Positions 40,166 to 40,328 of a DNA stretch of 40,328 bases are shown here, piece after piece. The DNA comes from Agathobaculum ammoniilyticum. GTDB lineage: Bacteria > Bacillota > Clostridia > Oscillospirales > Butyricicoccaceae. The stretch spans positions 1 to 40,328 of the forward strand of contig NZ_JAOQJE010000017.1 in the NCBI RefSeq assembly GCF_025567315.1, given 5' to 3'. Made by a program: the position numbers and the translations under genes. Numbering within the stretch: the first letter of the stretch is position 1; every line of letters begins with the position of its first letter. Under the pieces are notes generated by a model. It was not told the DNA's origin, ran no database searches, and saw only the letters and a program-made list of their open reading frames with translations.

Positions 40166-40194
40166 TTGACAGAACGCCGCCGGTGTTTTACGAT
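40166..40194 (+). promoter_or_regulatory. Sigma-A promoter of the uxaB gene
   Basis: TTGACA (40166-40171), 17-base spacer, TACGAT (40189-40194), 33 bases before the ATG. The best-matching promoter in the window; it shows uxaB can be transcribed separately. Confidence 0.75.
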
Positions 40195-40227
40195 AAGAAC
40201 AGGACGGATAGGAAAGGAGACCTGGCG

Positions 40228-40328
40228 ATGGAAGAACTGAATTACAAAAGAATAAAAGCGAGCGGATACAAGGGATATATTCTGGAGGAAGCGCCGGAGA
40301 AGATTCTGCAGTTTGGCGAGGGGAATTT
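40228..40328 (+). CDS. uxaB: Tagaturonate reductase (altronate oxidoreductase), N-terminal part
   Basis: The first 33 codons of a gene cut by the window end. After a charged start the frame reads EEAPEKILQFGEGNF; the I-L-Q-F-G-E-G-N-F block is the NAD-binding opening of UxaB-type proteins in the mannitol dehydrogenase family. UxaB reduces D-tagaturonate to D-altronate, which is then dehydrated to 2-keto-3-deoxygluconate. GGAAAGGAGA lies 10 bases before ATG 40228, and a good promoter precedes it. Its presence supports the view that the cluster feeds tagaturonate into the hexuronate pathway. Only the start is visible, so fructuronate reductase or another polyol dehydrogenase is not fully excluded. 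Confidence 0.75.
   Translation, partial: MEELNYKRIKASGYKGYILEEAPEKILQFGEGN

Noticed and set aside
1..40328. CRISPR array, tRNA, rRNA or complete insertion sequence
   Set aside because: No spaced direct repeats, no tRNA-like cloverleaf with CCA end, no rRNA sequence and no intact transposase or terminal inverted repeats were found on either strand.

Overview
The window looks like a chromosomal segment of a moderately GC-rich Gram-positive anaerobe of the class Clostridia, most likely a gut member of the Oscillospirales. The reasons are strong AGGAGG-type ribosome binding sites, a Spo0A C-terminal-like regulator, firmicute-style KtrAB and GntR proteins, a CUT2 sugar ABC importer with a lipoprotein binding protein, and the codon and GC pattern. 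The species cannot be fixed from the sequence alone.

Layout. (1) 1-2612: the tail of a zinc alcohol dehydrogenase, then about 2.3 kb of poor, decayed DNA holding a broken HTH regulator gene, a small intact excisionase-like HTH gene and a second broken gene. (2) 2613-16714: a potassium island with the order kdpD1, small membrane ORF, kdpF, kdpA, kdpB, kdpC, terminator, small membrane ORF, ktrB/trkH, ktrA/trkA, a membrane-anchored protein of unknown function, kdpD2, kdpE, terminator. It combines the ATP-driven Kdp pump, an ion-coupled Ktr/Trk uptake system and two KdpD sensor kinases with only one visible KdpE. (3) 16715-23997: unrelated housekeeping and accessory genes, each closed by clear hairpin terminators: gene remnants, a Spo0A-C-like regulator (minus), glycerol dehydrogenase, a SulP/STAS anion transporter, a stand-alone condensation-domain protein (minus) and an old-yellow-enzyme-type oxidoreductase.

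(4) 24004-40328: two divergent gene sets that read as one catabolic system. Leftward: an IolN-like creatininase-fold hydrolase, an IolO-like TIM-barrel epimerase, a GntR/FCD repressor and a UxaE-type tagaturonate epimerase. Rightward: three zinc dehydrogenases (two are tandem paralogues), a 3-hydroxyisobutyrate-dehydrogenase-type enzyme, a CUT2 ABC importer (ATPase, two permeases, binding lipoprotein), a second IolN-like hydrolase, a second IolO-like epimerase and, after two small unknown genes, the start of a UxaB-type tagaturonate reductase. The set matches the logic of the Thermotoga-type inositol route: cyclitol to inosose, to a diketo-inositol, ring opening to 5-keto-L-gluconate, epimerisation to D-tagaturonate, then entry into the hexuronate pathway. 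Here, however, hydrolase, epimerase and dehydrogenase are all duplicated and no Gfo/Idh-type IolG is visible. The intergenic region between the two arms carries two striking palindromic sites sharing the core TGGCATGCCA, good candidates for the operator of the GntR protein.

The most interesting observations are this duplicated cyclitol-to-hexuronate cluster with its shared operator-like palindromes, the Kdp/Ktr island with a second KdpD whose ATP-binding loop is altered, and the unknown membrane-anchored protein between ktrA and kdpD2.
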